Positions 44,161 to 54,545 of a DNA stretch of 64,000 bases are shown piece after piece. The notes under the pieces are model-generated. The model saw nothing but the letters and a program-made list of their open reading frames with translations, searched no databases and was not told the origin of the DNA. Source of the DNA: Cephalopachus bancanus (Eukaryota; Chordata; Mammalia; Primates; Tarsiidae); assembly GCA_027257055.1 (NCBI GenBank), contig JAPVLO010000040.1, positions 394,501-458,500 of the forward strand, read 5' to 3'. Positions within the stretch are counted from its first letter, which is position 1; every line of letters starts with the position of its first letter. The translations under genes were made by a program, and so were the position numbers.

Positions 44161-44599
44161 CTATCTGTGTAGAACAGTATAGAATAGACAATTTAGTACT
44201 ATGCTGGTGGCTCCATGGTAATAAAGGGCTCAGACTTCTTATATCATTCTCCTCCATCACTCGTTGCCTGTGGTTTTCATTGTCAAATTCACCTCATAGT
44301 CTAAGATGTCTGGAAATGATCCAGCTATCACACCCTTGTCCCAAGCAAGAATAAGGAGGAAACAGAGAACATGAGAAAGGCTACTTCTCTGAGCCAAGTT
44401 ACCTCCTTCTAAAAGGGTCCTTTCCAGAAGCCTCAGCTATGATGTCTTCAGTCATCTCACTTGCCATTCTTTGTCAGCAAAACAGAATGTAAAACACACT
44501 TTTATAATGGGCACATTGTCACACTCAGAAATCTACATAGAACTCCTGTCATTAAAAAAGAAGGGAGAAAAGACATTGAAAAAACTTGGAGTCTCTGCA
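44161..44599. other. Unassigned non-coding DNA
   Basis: No gene or named repeat is recognised. Confidence 0.4.
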
Positions 44600-44765
44600 G
44601 CATTTTGGATAGGTCAAAATTTTTTAGCCTAAATTTTCTCATGTATATGATGGGAATAGGAATCTTCCAAGGTGGCAGTGAGGATTTATTTCATGAGAAA
44701 CTCCTGTGCAGTACCTAGCAGAGTTTGCTCCATAGTAGATGTTCAACAAGTGGTAACTATTCTTA
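44600..44765 (+). repeat. MIR remnant, 3' half
   Basis: CCTAAATTTTCTCATGTATATGATGGGAATAGG, then CTCCTGTGCAGTACCTAGCAGAGTTTGCTCCATAGTAGATGTTCAACAAGTGGTAACTATTCTT, is the MIR 3' half. Confidence 0.65.
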
Positions 44766-44779
44766 AGCTGAACTTGAAT

Positions 44780-44935
44780 GAAAATGTTCTATCCACTCTC
44801 TCTCCCATCTGACTATATTTTAAATGTGTTAAAAGGTCTCAGCCATTCATGCTTATTTATCTTTCTTTGACCAATGCTGAACACAGTGCCTAGTACATAA
44901 TAGATCCTAAACAAACACTTGTCCAAATGAGGTCA
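44780..44935 (+). repeat. L2/MIR-like 3' end
   Basis: GACCAATGCTGAACACAGTGCCTAGTACATAATAGATCCTAAACAAACACTTG resembles the shared L2/MIR terminal text. Confidence 0.5.
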
Positions 44936-45639
44936 AATGAAAATTAAGCATGACACACAAAACAAGAGTCTGCTATACTCTTTCTGTTCCCAATGCAAAA
45001 TATATGTCTGTACAAATTGTGATTGTGCATTTGTCGATGGGCTTTGCAGAGAGCAAACTTTAGCAGAGGATTTCTTTAAACACAATCAGCCCTCAAATTG
45101 CCACTTCGCAAATGAAGACAGGATATTCTGTTACTGTAATTTAGTACCATCTGGCACAGAGAGTCCTGAGAAAACTCCAGCCAATAAGAATGTTTAATAA
45201 ACAAGAAATATGTAGAAAAGTAGCAGGGAGTTATGGCCATCTTGGAAGCCTAAAGGGGACTGACTGTTCACCTCAATTTTCCCCCCTTAAAACTCATCTT
45301 AACAGGGGCCTCCAGAAAAAAAGGATGGAAGTTTTATTACATTGCTACCAGAATAACAGAATTCATTACTAACAACAACAAAAAAGAAGCTCATCTTCCT
45401 TATCCCCCTTTATTTCCCCCTTTTGATATAGCAAACGTTGTGGCCTTTTCAATCACCAATGGGTTACAGAAACTGGAGAATTTACAAATACCCACAAGAG
45501 AGGAAGACTTAAAGCATCCCACTGGCAATGAAAAAGTCTAAACCCATTTGCAAGGTATCTCAGACCTTTTGGGTAGTCTGCTAGTCCCTGAAGACAAAAA
45601 AATTGAATCCATAAACAACCTTAAGAAATAGGTGTTGTT
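44936..45639. other. Unassigned non-coding DNA
   Basis: The 86-codon frame at 44937-45197 is cysteine-rich (CSQCKIYVCTNCDC) but has no recognised fold, and no conserved start context or splice neighbours are seen. The stretch is otherwise unassigned. Confidence 0.35.
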
Positions 45640-46200
45640 TGTTCAAATTTTAAAGATGAGAACATTGGGACTCAGAAATTTTGCATGATACATTATTTAG
45701 TATCATTTAGTTGCAACAGATAGAAAAACAACTCAAACTTAAACCAAAAAATAAAAATAGTCCACACTACTAGGAAGTCTAAGAGTAGTGTTGACCTCAC
45801 ATAAAGTGGGATCCAAGGGTTGAACTATTGGGTCTAGACTCCATCTTTCTTAAGCTCAATCCTGTCTGGCTTCATTCTCAAACAGTCTGTATCTCCCTGG
45901 TGGCAAGACGGTCCTAGCAGTTCCACACCTAGGTGGTCCTTAGAGCACACAACACCACAGAAAAAGAAAGTTTCTTTCTTGGTTGCACTGGCAAAGTCAT
46001 GGGGAGAAATCTGATTGGTCTGGTCTGGGTTACATGCACAACCCTGAACTAATCATTGCAGCCAGAGAATAGATTTGAACAGGCTCTCAGGATCAGGCAG
46101 GAGCTCAGAATTTAATCCCACACAGACCATGTGGGAGAAGCAGGATGAGGGCAGAATGGGAACATGCTTGTTACATCAGAGACTGAAAGTAAATTCTAAC
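45640..46200 (-). repeat. Ancient LTR-like repeat, family not named
   Basis: GCAACAGATAGAAAAACAACTCAAACTTAAACC, then GGCTTCATTCTCAAACAGTCTGTATCTCCCTGGTGGCAAGACGG, then TGATTGGTCTGGTCTGGGTTACATGCACAACCCTGAACTAATCATTGCAGCCAG, is a familiar old repeat whose name I do not recall. Orientation is a guess. Confidence 0.5.
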
Positions 46201-46339
46201 CTCATGTATATAAATTAGAAACAGATAATAGAATGAGTCTTTCATTTTGCTTTAGGCTTCTCCAAAGTTCAAGCCCTTTTTCGTATAATGTTTTGGTGCC
46301 AGAGTTATTAAGGACTAAAAAGTTACAGTGTTTTTAAAG

Positions 46340-46575
46340 GAGATAATATTTTGTGAGTGTTAACTTTTGCTAGACACTAAGTGAGACATTTATATGTGTG
46401 ACTGTGTTTAAATCTCACTATTTTGAGTATACTTCGCAACTCATTATGTCCACTTGGCAGATGTGGAAGGTGAGATTCAGAGAGGCACCTACCCAAGGTC
46501 AACAGCTAGCGTATGAGAGAGCAAGGATTCATCTGTCTATTTCTAGCTCAACTTGCAGGTACACAAACACTTTAG
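46340..46575 (-). repeat. MIR SINE
   Basis: ACTTTTGCTAGACACTAAGTGAGACATTTATATG, then TTGGCAGATGTGGAAGGTGAGATTCAGAGAGGCACCTACCCAAGGTCAACAGCTAGCGTATGAGAGAGCAAGGATTC, is an antisense MIR. Confidence 0.68.
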
Positions 46576-47124
46576 TCCCCATGGTATCTTCCTTTACCCT
46601 GGCCTGCTTGGTACTAGACACTAAAGGAGTTCAAGTATAATCTCAGCCCTATGATCCGTTCTAAACAGGACAGGGGGCACAGCAAGTACTTTTTCACCAC
46701 CACTGGCCGGAAGGAGAATTACCACACTGCCTCAGCCCACCATGCTGCATCCAATTTTGATCAGTGGATAAAATGGGTTCTTATATTGAATTCCTGCTCT
46801 ACTTGAACTCTAACTAAAATTAAAACCACGTCCTGCAGCCCAGCTACTTGTGTGAGACCTAAGCAATTGTGAAGCCCTTACTGACCTCCTCTCATAAGTT
46901 TCAAATTCTATGCCTCATGCTTCCAGTCTTTGGTTAAGGCCATATTCCAGGTAAAGGGGGTTCCTAGAAACAGTATCTGCCCACTGACTTGTCTCCCTCT
47001 GCCCTCCATGGCCCAATGATTATAAAAATGTCCCTAAGTCCTTCAACTCTCCCTGTGTCTACACCCTTTATGGTGCAACTATGCAGTTCCTTTTACCAAG
47101 AAGTGGTGTCTATTTTACACCTCT
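46576..47124. other. Unassigned non-coding DNA
   Basis: No gene is visible. The 112-codon frame at 46989-47327 runs on into the next LTR-like repeat and has no domain. Confidence 0.4.
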
Positions 47125-47500
47125 CAAATCTGGGCTGGCCATGTGGCTTGTTTTGGTCAATGAAATGTAGCAAAAGTGACCTTGTACCAGTTCTGAGCCC
47201 AGACCTTAAAAGACTAACCTGGTGGGAGGACAGACATCATGTGGGATGGAGAGCCCTGTTCAAGCAAGGTCATCTTAGCCTAGCCCACAGCCAGCTGATA
47301 CCTAGAAACCAAACTGGACAAGATTAGCAGAGTTACCTGCATGAACACGGCTGATTGCAGATGCATGCATGAGCCCAACTCAGACCAGAAGAAAGGTACA
47401 GTTGACCTCTTTATCCGTTAACAGCAATTAGGGTTTTAAAAGTTGAGTTTGGGGAATATTTGTTATGCATTAATAGCAAACTGATACAACCTCACAAACA
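47125..47500 (+). mobile_element. Old LTR-like repeat
   Basis: GGCTGGCCATGTGGCTTGTTTTGGTCAATGAAATGTAGCAAAAGTGACCTTGTACCAGTTCTGAGCCCAGACC, then TTTGTTATGCATTAATAGCAAACTGATACA, follows an old LTR family (TTGGCCAATAGAATGTGGCAGAAGTGAC, then GTTACGCAGCAATAGATAACTGATACA). The 51160-51700 repeat is a relative. Confidence 0.65.
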
Positions 47501-47889
47501 TCTTGGGATCTTTCAAATGGTAACCTAGGCCCAGATCAGGCTGAGGTCTCCACACCACTTTGGACCAATTTGAAGACCAGGTCAGTTTCATTCCTCAACA
47601 TGAGCCACACCGAGCCCTAAATCCATTCACTTTCTCTCCCCAACTCCCAGTTAAGGTCCTGGCAGGGTTACCAGTTGGGTCTGACCCAAGTTATGATGTT
47701 CTAAGCTCTAAATTGCTATTAGTAATGCACATGAAAGAGGCAGAAGATTCATTTCTAGCCTGCAAAGAATTTGTCATCTACTTGAAGAAACATGGTGCAC
47801 ATCCCCAAAACAATCAGCAAGCAATTGCACAACTCTGCCTTATGTAAATTTTAGCAAGTATCGGATAAAATAACTACCATCTAGTCTGT
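47501..47889. other. Unassigned DNA with a 95-codon frame
   Basis: The frame at 47560-47847 reads MDQFEDQVSFIPQHEPH... I recognise no family, no splice-site pair and no initiation context, and it is short enough to be chance. Confidence 0.35.
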
Positions 47890-48145
47890 CTCAAGCATTA
47901 AACTGGGAGTTCCTTGAGAGCAAGACCAAGTCTAGATTCTCCGTGGATATGAAAACTAAGCTCTCCCTATAGCAGAGGAAATACACAATATACGTTTCCT
48001 AAAGGAATGGGTATTACAAGGCTTCTGCTTAATTAAGTGCTACATTGAGTGCTTCAAATAACATGGGGTCAAGAATTTCAGCACATGGTTGGCATATACT
48101 AAGGGCCATAACTTTATTAGATGAATGAATGAGTAAATGAATAAA
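47890..48145 (+). repeat. L2-like 3' end
   Basis: AACTGGGAGTTCCTTGAGAGCAAGACCAAGTCTAGATTC, then later CAGCACATGGTTGGCATATACTAAGGGCC, then GATGAATGAATGAGTAAATGAATAAATG, fits L2 with an insertion or divergent middle. Confidence 0.5.
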
Positions 48146-48204
48146 TGTGCACGACATACATTATGGATACTTATTATCTATTTGTCTGTGTGAACAACTA
48201 TGGA

Positions 48205-48335
48205 AAGCGTAGAGGAGTCTGTGTCAGATGACCCAGATCCCTCATTTGTTAGCTATGTACTTCAAGACTCAAGTGCCCCACTCCTGTCTGCCTCAGTTTT
48301 CTCAATATGAAATGAGACTTTAAGTCAGAGGATTC
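48205..48335 (+). repeat. MIR-like remnant
   Basis: GTGTCAGATGACCCAGATCCCTCATTTGTTAGCTATGTACTTCAAG, then GTCTGCCTCAGTTTTCTCAATATGAAATGAGAC, follows the MIR order. Confidence 0.5.
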
Positions 48336-48959
48336 CCAAAAGAACCAAATGTCATCGTTTTTCCTTCCATCAAACAAGCAATAATCAAATATTACAAGGC
48401 ACTACGCTCCGGCAACTTGGAGACAACAAGGTACAGTCGAAGCCATGAATACCTCCAGGACCAGGGCATCGTCATCCAGGGGTGAACCTGTAAGGCACAC
48501 AGCACAGTCCCCCACCCCTGCAAAGGAAGAGGAGTAACCGCCAGTAGAACCACCTCAGGCAGCACTCGCCAAAAACTCAGGCACGCACAAACAAGTGCAC
48601 AAAGAAGCTTGTGATAAGAAGTGCTGACCTCTCTCACCTACTAAGCCCGGGCTCTCTGTGGGTATGTATCTTCTATATTGGTTCTCATCTGTTATTTTCC
48701 ACCTTTCTTTCTGCGCGCTTCTCATTTACTTTTGTCACAGTCCATGGTGTTTTCCCATTACCTTACTTCACAGGGCCGTCCTGGGTGTTCTAACGCGCGA
48801 CCGCCAGTGACCCTGGCAGAATAAGGCAGTGCACACAAGACTCTGGCTGCCTGTTAATGCTGTGTGCCCAAAAGGCAGCTGGCCCGTGTATCTCACCAGA
48901 GCCCCACCCAGGAGGATAACTACATGCTTCTTTGAGTTTTTTCATCAACTTTGAAATCG
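48336..48959. other. Unassigned, relatively GC-rich DNA
   Basis: This patch holds a few CpGs near 48710 and 48790 (CTGCGCGC, ACGCGCGAC) but no CpG island, gene or named repeat. Confidence 0.4.
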
Positions 48960-49164
48960 GTCATAACAGTATTTGAATCTCAGCTCTGTCACTCACTTGG
49001 TTGTGCGATCTTAGACAATTTACTTAACCTCTCTGATTTCAATTTTCTTATTTGAAAAATGGTATAATGATGCCTACCTACATCATTGAATTTAAGAACT
49101 ATAATTGTGTCTCTGAATACTTCTATATGCCGTAAATGGCTCGATATATTTTAAATGTTTTAGC
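48960..49164 (+). repeat. MIR SINE
   Basis: TTTGAATCTCAGCTCTGTCACTCACTTGGTTGTGCGATCTTAGACAATTTACTTAACCTCTCTGATTTCAATTTTCTTATTTGAAAAATGG is a clear sense MIR. Confidence 0.85.
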
Positions 49165-49320
49165 TGTTTATTCTTATAGCATCAACTATTGGCACTTTCA
49201 TTTTACAGACTGAGAAATTGAGGCACATGGAGGATATCTCTTAACACACAACTAGCAATGACAAGCCAGGAGTTTAAACTCAGACACATGGTGCTAGAGC
49301 TCACACCATTAGCCCCACCC
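49165..49320 (-). repeat. MIR SINE
   Basis: CATTTTACAGACTGAGAAATTGAGGCACATGGAGG, then CACACAACTAGCAATGACAAGCCAGGAGTTTAAACTCAG, is an antisense MIR. It lies tail-to-tail with the preceding sense MIR. Confidence 0.75.
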
Positions 49321-49566
49321 CCCACACTGTACGTTTCATTATCAAGAGTCAATGAGCTAAGGGTATCTAAAGGGCATACTTCTGTGTCCAGCATGTTGTA
49401 AGTACCCTAAAAATAGTAGTTATTATTAAATTCCCAAGGTATATAGCAAAAAAAAAAAACCTGTATCCACATGTCCACTTTTGGGTAAAAGCTCTACTCA
49501 TGGATGAAGAACATGAAACAGAAACAAAAGATTATGATGACTCAGGAAGCTAACTTCTTGAGCAGG
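49321..49566. other. Short unassigned stretch
   Basis: A poly-A run lies at 49449-49460. Nothing else is recognised. Confidence 0.4.
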
Positions 49567-49924
49567 GAGGGATTCTCAACCAGGAAAGATTTTGTCCCCT
49601 ATGAGGACATTTGGCAATGTGTGGGGACATTTTTGTGATCATAACTGGGATATAGGTGTTCCTGTCATCTAATATGGATAGACCAGGAATTCTGCTCAGC
49701 AACCTACAATTTATAATTCACAGGAAAGTCCCCTACCAAATATGGTTGCTAATGGAATGTAGAGTTTGAGGAGAGGTTAAGAGTGTGAGGGGTTAATAGT
49801 GCAATATATATATATATTATTTATTATAATAATATAATTAATAATTATAATATATTATATTATTATATTTATATATAATGTTATTTGACCCAAATGTCAA
49901 TCAAGCCAAGGCTGAGAAAACTTA
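49567..49924 (+). mobile_element. MER20 (hAT-Charlie) split by an AT-rich insert
   Basis: The left part reads GGGATTCTCAACCAGG, then GACATTTGGCAATGTGTGGGGACATTTTTGTGATC, then ACAGGAAAGTCCCC. The right end (TTTGACCCAAATGTCAATCAAGCCAAGGCTGAGAAAAC) resumes at about 49886, completing MER20. About 130 bp between them is foreign, mostly AT repeat. Confidence 0.83.
49803..49885. repeat. AT-only, self-complementary tract
   Basis: An (AT)n start is followed by about 70 bp of A/T-only sequence rich in TTATAATAATATAATTAATAATTATAA-type inverted repeats, split here at 20 bases: TTATAATAATATAATTAATA. It can fold into cruciforms. Confidence 0.93.
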
Positions 49925-50589
49925 TCCTCAAACAATGAGTCTGGGCCATATTCATTAATGTGGGCTAACTGGCAAGTACCCAGCCTCACAAAGAATAGCC
50001 ACACACAAATACTTACTGAACAAATATATCCATAAATAAATAAATACTTGTATTTTATCAGTTCTAGAATGCTGTCAATTGAACAATGTGCCAGAAATTC
50101 AACAGTGATTGTTCAGAGAGGAAAAAATCACCACATTAACTGTAAGATATATCCAAAAGTCAGAAATGTAAAAAATGTGTGGAGATTGGGGCAGAGGGTG
50201 GGGTGTTCAAATGTGCATCTAAGAATTGAGTGAATAGAGAATATTCCTTATTTTTAAAATCCTTGAATCAGAGAAGAAATCTTTCTATTGTGGAGACAGT
50301 CTCCAAAATATTCCCTGACATACCATTAGGGTATTTTTCTGCCTCCAGACAGGCAACATAGTAGTGTATAGGGATGGTCAGATTAACATCTCAAGTGATT
50401 ACTGACTTGAGAAGAATTATAAGCTATTGTCTCAACTCAACAAAATAGACATCCTTTATTGATTATTGAGGTCTACATAGACATGGGAGGGGGAATAATG
50501 TCATGCAAGATATGTACCTGCTGTCTCTACTATAATAAAAAGACCAGTGAACTTTGGATCACAATATTTAGTTTGAGCTTCAAACTGCT
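49925..50589. other. Unassigned non-coding DNA
   Basis: No gene or named repeat is recognised. Confidence 0.4.
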
Positions 50590-50770
50590 CACAGAAGATC
50601 TGTTCCCTTGGATATAGAAGTTTATGTCTCTGAAATTTCATCTATTCTTCTATAAAATGTGTATAATACCTCTTGGCTCAATTATATTGTTGTTCTAATG
50701 AGCTCTGTTGGGTGTAACAAAAATGCTAATTGTTACCATGAGATTAAAATGAGATCATCTATTGCAGTGC
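50590..50770 (+). repeat. MIR remnant, 3' half
   Basis: TCTCTGAAATTTCATCTATTCTTCTATAAAATGTGTATAATACCTCTTGGCTC, then TTGTTGTTCTAATGAG, matches MIR (CATCTGTAAAATGGGTATAATAATACC, then GTTGTTGTGAGG). Confidence 0.6.
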
Positions 50771-51144
50771 TTTTTAACTTCAAGATCCCAGGTAATATCT
50801 GGGAGCTATTCCATTTTCTATATTTTAGAATGTATGCTGGATATTATCCTTGATACCCCCCACTGGCCATTAGTTAATTAGTTGTGTGGCAGTTTGTGAG
50901 GAATGTCTACATTGTTTAGGTTACACCATTAAGAAGACAAATTTTAGGTCATCCTTTAGGCTCATTTCTAGCTTTTTAAAATCTAGATAAGATATCAGGG
51001 CTGGGCATAGATTTTATAGCAAGAAATTGACTCAAGAATAAATTTTTGGCCTATTTAATGCCCTTTTGTAACTCACATTAGAGTCTTCCAGGGACAAAAG
51101 ATAATCTGCCCACAGTTAAGGGGATACACAAGGGAGCTATCATA
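50771..51144. other. Unassigned non-coding DNA
   Basis: No gene or named repeat is recognised. Confidence 0.4.
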
Positions 51145-51700
51145 GTTTCTCTATCAGTGGGTCCTAATCCACTGTATCTACCAATATTCACACCCTTGCA
51201 TTATATTTGCTCCTTGAATCTGGGCAGGTTCTGCAATTTTAACCAATAGAATGTGGAGAAAGTGACACTGCATGACTTCTGAGACTGGTGTCGGAAGAAA
51301 TATTACAACTGTCTCCTTAATCCAAGAACATTCATTCTTGAAAAAACAAGATTGCATGTAAGCTGTTTGATGACCTTAAGACAGCCATGATATGAGAAAG
51401 CCCATGACAACCAAGTGGAGAAACCACATGAAGAGAGAGGCCTGGCCAGCTCCCAAGTGTTAAATCCAACACAACCCAAGTGCCAAATATGAGTTAAGAG
51501 CCATTTTGGATATAAAGTTCAGCTGAGTCTTCAGATGACTCCAGCTCCAGTTTTCATCGCACTTCAACCATATGAAAGACTGAGTAAGAACCACTCAGTT
51601 AAGATCTATTAATCCTCACAATCGTGAGAAATAAGAATAAAATATTAAGTCATTAAATTTTGGGACAATTTGTTACTTAGTATTAGATATTTTAAACTGG
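51145..51700 (+). mobile_element. Old LTR-like repeat
   Basis: CAATTTTAACCAATAGAATGTGGAGAAAGTGACACTGCATGACTTCTGAGACTGG, then GAGAAACCACATGAAGAGAGAGGCC, then ATCCTCACAATCGTGAGAAATAAGAATAAAATATTAAGTCATTAAATTTTGGG, is a largely complete old LTR related to 47125-47500. Confidence 0.7.
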
Positions 51701-51894
51701 AGCCATGTTAGATGTTGCAGATAGGAGGAAGATTGCCCTGATTAACTATTTATCTCTACCCCTGTATTAGGAACAGAATGAAGGGAAGGGTGAGGTATAG
51801 TCTCACTTCCAGTTGAACATAAATTTAATTATCAAGACACTGGGTTCAATTCTATCAGCCACTAGAAAGATCTCCAGATACATTCCAAGCTTGC

Positions 51895-52235
51895 TCTTGA
51901 CTGAATGTCTGTGTCCTTCCAAAATGATTCCAAATTCAATCCTAACCCCTAATGTGATGATATCTGAAGGTGGGACCTTTAGGAGGTAATTAGGTCATAA
52001 GAGTGGAGAACTCATGAATGGGGTTAGTAGCCTTGTAAAAGAAGTCCTAGAGAGCTTTCTTCCTCTTCAACCATGGGAGAACATAAAAACCATGAAGCAG
52101 TCCTTTGCCAGATATTGAATCTGCTAGTACCTTAATCTTGGACTTCCCAGCCTCTAGAACTATTGGAAATAAAGTCTAAGCCACTCAGTTTATGCTATTT
52201 TGTTATATATAGCCATCCAAAAGGACTAAGACAAA
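51895..52235 (+). mobile_element. MLT1/MST-type MaLR LTR
   Basis: GTGTCCTTCCAAAATGATTCCAAATTC, then AACCCCTAATGTGATGATATCTGAAGGTGGGACCTTTAGGAGGTAATTAGGTCATAAGAGTGGAG, then ATCTTGGACTTCCCAGCCTCTAGAACTATTGG and ending AAAGGACTAAGACA, is a nearly complete MaLR LTR. Confidence 0.87.
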
Positions 52236-52664
52236 GCTGGAGACTAGACCCTGTGATGCTGAGTCCAGCAGCTTCAAATACCTCTAAACACTCACCTCTC
52301 CACACTCTTGGAGGGAAACAGAAGAACAAGAGCCTCTGCCTCTTCTCTGTCTTCCCAATCTCATGAGCCTCTTTGGCATCCAGAACTCAGCTACATGGAA
52401 ATCTAAGAGAGGTAGATTTTTGACTTTTCTAGCTTTGCAGTACAAGGAAATACACAGGGGAAAGTAGGAGCAAGTGCTCAGGACCAAACAACATTATATA
52501 GGGGATTCTAGCTATAATAGAGAGACTTCAAATACTCTGAATATAAAAAATAGGAGAAGGCAGAAGAAACTGGATTGACTGGTATTTGTTGCATGCAGGG
52601 CATGAAATCTTTACCAACAAGATGGATAGACTGGATGCATCTTGCATAGGAGTTTACTAGATAT

Positions 52665-52731
52665 TTTGGAAGAAAGGGCATTCTAAGAGAGGGGAAAGCC
52701 AGTGCAAAGATGTTAAGAGCAAGGAAGTAGA
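52665..52731 (+). repeat. Ancient repeat, left half split by MLT1
   Basis: AAGAAAGGGCATTCTAAGAGAGGGGAAAGCCAGTGCAAAGATGTTAAGAGCAAGGAAG is the start of the repeat family noted at 13340-13500. It resumes at 53179 beyond the LTR. Confidence 0.6.
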
Positions 52732-53178
52732 TGTATCCATTTGCTAGTGCTGCCATAACAAAGTACCACAATTTGGGTTGCTTAACCAACTAAAATGCAC
52801 TTCTTTTCTCACAATTCTGGAAGTTAGCAGGCCACAATCAAGGTGTCTGCAGGGTTTGTTCCTTCTAAGGGCTGTGAGAGAGAATCTGCCTAGTTTCTAA
52901 TGGTTGGCTGACAATGCTTTGCGTTCATTAACTTGTGGATTCATCACCTCAATCTCTCCCTTCATGTTCACATGGCATTCTCCCTGAAAGCATGTCTGCA
53001 TCCCAATTTCCCTTTTTGTAAGGACACCAATCATATTGGATTAGAGGCCACCCAATGACCTTATTTTAACTTGATTGCCTCTCTACAGACCCTCTTTTCA
53101 AATAAAGTCACCTCCTGAGGTATTGGAAGTTAGGATGTCAACATATCTTTTGAGCAGAACACAATTTGATTGATAAGA
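52732..53178 (-). mobile_element. MLT1-type MaLR LTR, antisense, with 5-bp duplication
   Basis: The LTR begins TGTATCCATTTGCTAGTGCTGCCATAACAAAGTACCAC, contains TTCTCACAATTCTGGAAG, AAGGACACCAATCATATTGGATTAG and TTTTAACTTGATTGCC, and ends near 53178. GTAGA flanks it at 52727-52731 and 53179-53183, the expected 5-bp retroviral-type duplication. It splits an older repeat. Confidence 0.9.
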
Positions 53179-53400
53179 GTAGATATTCAGAGTGGCTAGA
53201 GTATATTGTGCATGTAGAAGATTAATAGGAGATAAAACTAGAAAGATAAGTTGCTGTCTGATCTTGAAAGTCATTTAAACCATGTAAAGGACTTTAGACT
53301 TTAAGATCACAAAATGGTTTTAAGCAGAAGAGTCATGTGACTAGACCTGGTGTTAGAATGGGCAAATATGTGGCAGCAAAATAGAGATAATTCACTAGAG
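53179..53400 (+). repeat. Ancient repeat, right half
   Basis: AGTGGCTAGAGTATATTGTGCATG, then CTGTCTGATCTTGAAAGTC...GTAAAGGACTTTAGACTTTAAG, then GGTTTTAAGCAGAAGAGTCATGTGACTAGACC, continues the element at 52665-52731. Confidence 0.6.
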
Positions 53401-53554
53401 AAAACCGGCATACCGGGGAAAAGGTTATTTCCAAAGTCAAGGTGAAACCTCACACATACATAAAAATTAATTTGGCCTGCTTCATAAGCCTACATGCAAA
53501 AGGTTACCAGTGAAAATATAGAATAGTAACTTCACGAGCTTTGTCTAGGCTAAG

Positions 53555-53794
53555 ATTTTTTTAAACATGCCACAAAAGAACTAACCATAAAAGAAAAAAC
53601 TGATAAATTGGACTTTGTTAAAATTAAGAACTTCAAGATTTTCTCTTCATCAGAAGACACCATTAAGAAAGTGATAAAACAAATCATAGCCTGGGAAAGG
53701 ATATTTATCTAAAAAAAGACTCACATCCAGAAAATATAAATAACTCTTGCAAATTAAAGACTAATGGATCAATTTTAAAATGGATACACACATT
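53555..53794 (+). mobile_element. Old L1M ORF2 fragment, left part
   Basis: AAAGAACTAACCATAAAAGAAAAAACTGATAAATTGGACTTTGTTAAAATTAAGAACTTC, then CATCAGAAGACACCATTAAGAAAGTG, is the ORF2 3' region of an old L1M. It continues after 54066. Confidence 0.8.
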
Positions 53795-54066
53795 ACACAA
53801 AACTATACATGTGATATATTTATATAGAGTTACACACACAAATGAGGGCACATAAAACTAAGGAAATTTAATAAGACTTCTGGATTTATCAATGTCAATT
53901 ATGTGTTACTAGAGTAACAGAAATATGCTATATTTCTAGGTATGTAAGATGCTACCAGTATAGAAAATAGGAGGAAGGGTACATGGCACCCCATTGTACA
54001 TTTTGGGGGCAGCTTTCTGTGAATACATAATTATTTCAAAATAGAAATTTAATACAATAAGTGTTT
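53795..54066 (+). mobile_element. L1M 3' UTR nested in another L1M
   Basis: GTAAGATGCTACCAGTATAGAAAATAGGAGGAAGGGTACATGGCACC, then GAATACATAATTATTTCAAAATAGAAATTTAA, is an L1M 3' end. Flanking text is earlier ORF2 sequence, so this is a separate inserted or recombined copy. Confidence 0.65.
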
Positions 54067-54545
54067 TTAGATGGAAAATAATAAAAATAAGAATGAACAC
54101 ACACACAAACTTCTAAAGCATAATGGTAACAAGTCTTGGTGAAGAAAAGAATAACTAGAACTCTCCTGCATTGCTAGTGGGAATGTAAATTAGTCCAACA
54201 GCTAAACACAGACATTCTATGTTCTAGAAATTCCACTCTTGGCTTTTTCCCTAAGAGAAATGAAAGGCAGGTACAAGAATGTTCATGGCATCACTTATAA
54301 CAACCAAAAGCTGGAAATGAGTAAATGTCCACTAAGAGTATAATGAATAAATCATCTATGTTGCATTTACATATATATGTGTATATATATTATATATATA
54401 TATATCTTAGTAATGAAAATAGTCTACTGTTAAACATAACAAATTTTATGTATTTCACATAATGATGAGAAGAAAAGAAGAAACACACACACAAAAGTGA
54501 GTACTGTATGATTCAATTTATAAGAAGCTCAGGAACAGGTGAAAG
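54067..54545 (+). mobile_element. Old L1M 3' fragment, right part, with (TA)n
   Basis: CTTGGTGAAGAAAAGAATAACTAGAACTCTCCTGCATTGCTAGTGGGAATGTAAATTAG, then CAACCAAAAGCTGGAAATGAGTAAATGTCCACTAAGAG, then GAGTACTGTATGATTCAATTTATA, is the end of ORF2 plus 3' UTR of old L1M. An AT dinucleotide run lies at 54370-54405. Confidence 0.8.

Noticed and set aside
44937..45197. 86-codon frame with CSQCKIYVCTNCDC, suggestive of a zinc-binding motif.
   Set aside because: Spacing fits no zinc-finger family I know, the rest has no similarity, and there is no start context or exon structure.
47560..47847. 95-codon frame beginning MDQFEDQVSF.
   Set aside because: No family resemblance, no splice signals at suitable positions, and the length is compatible with chance.
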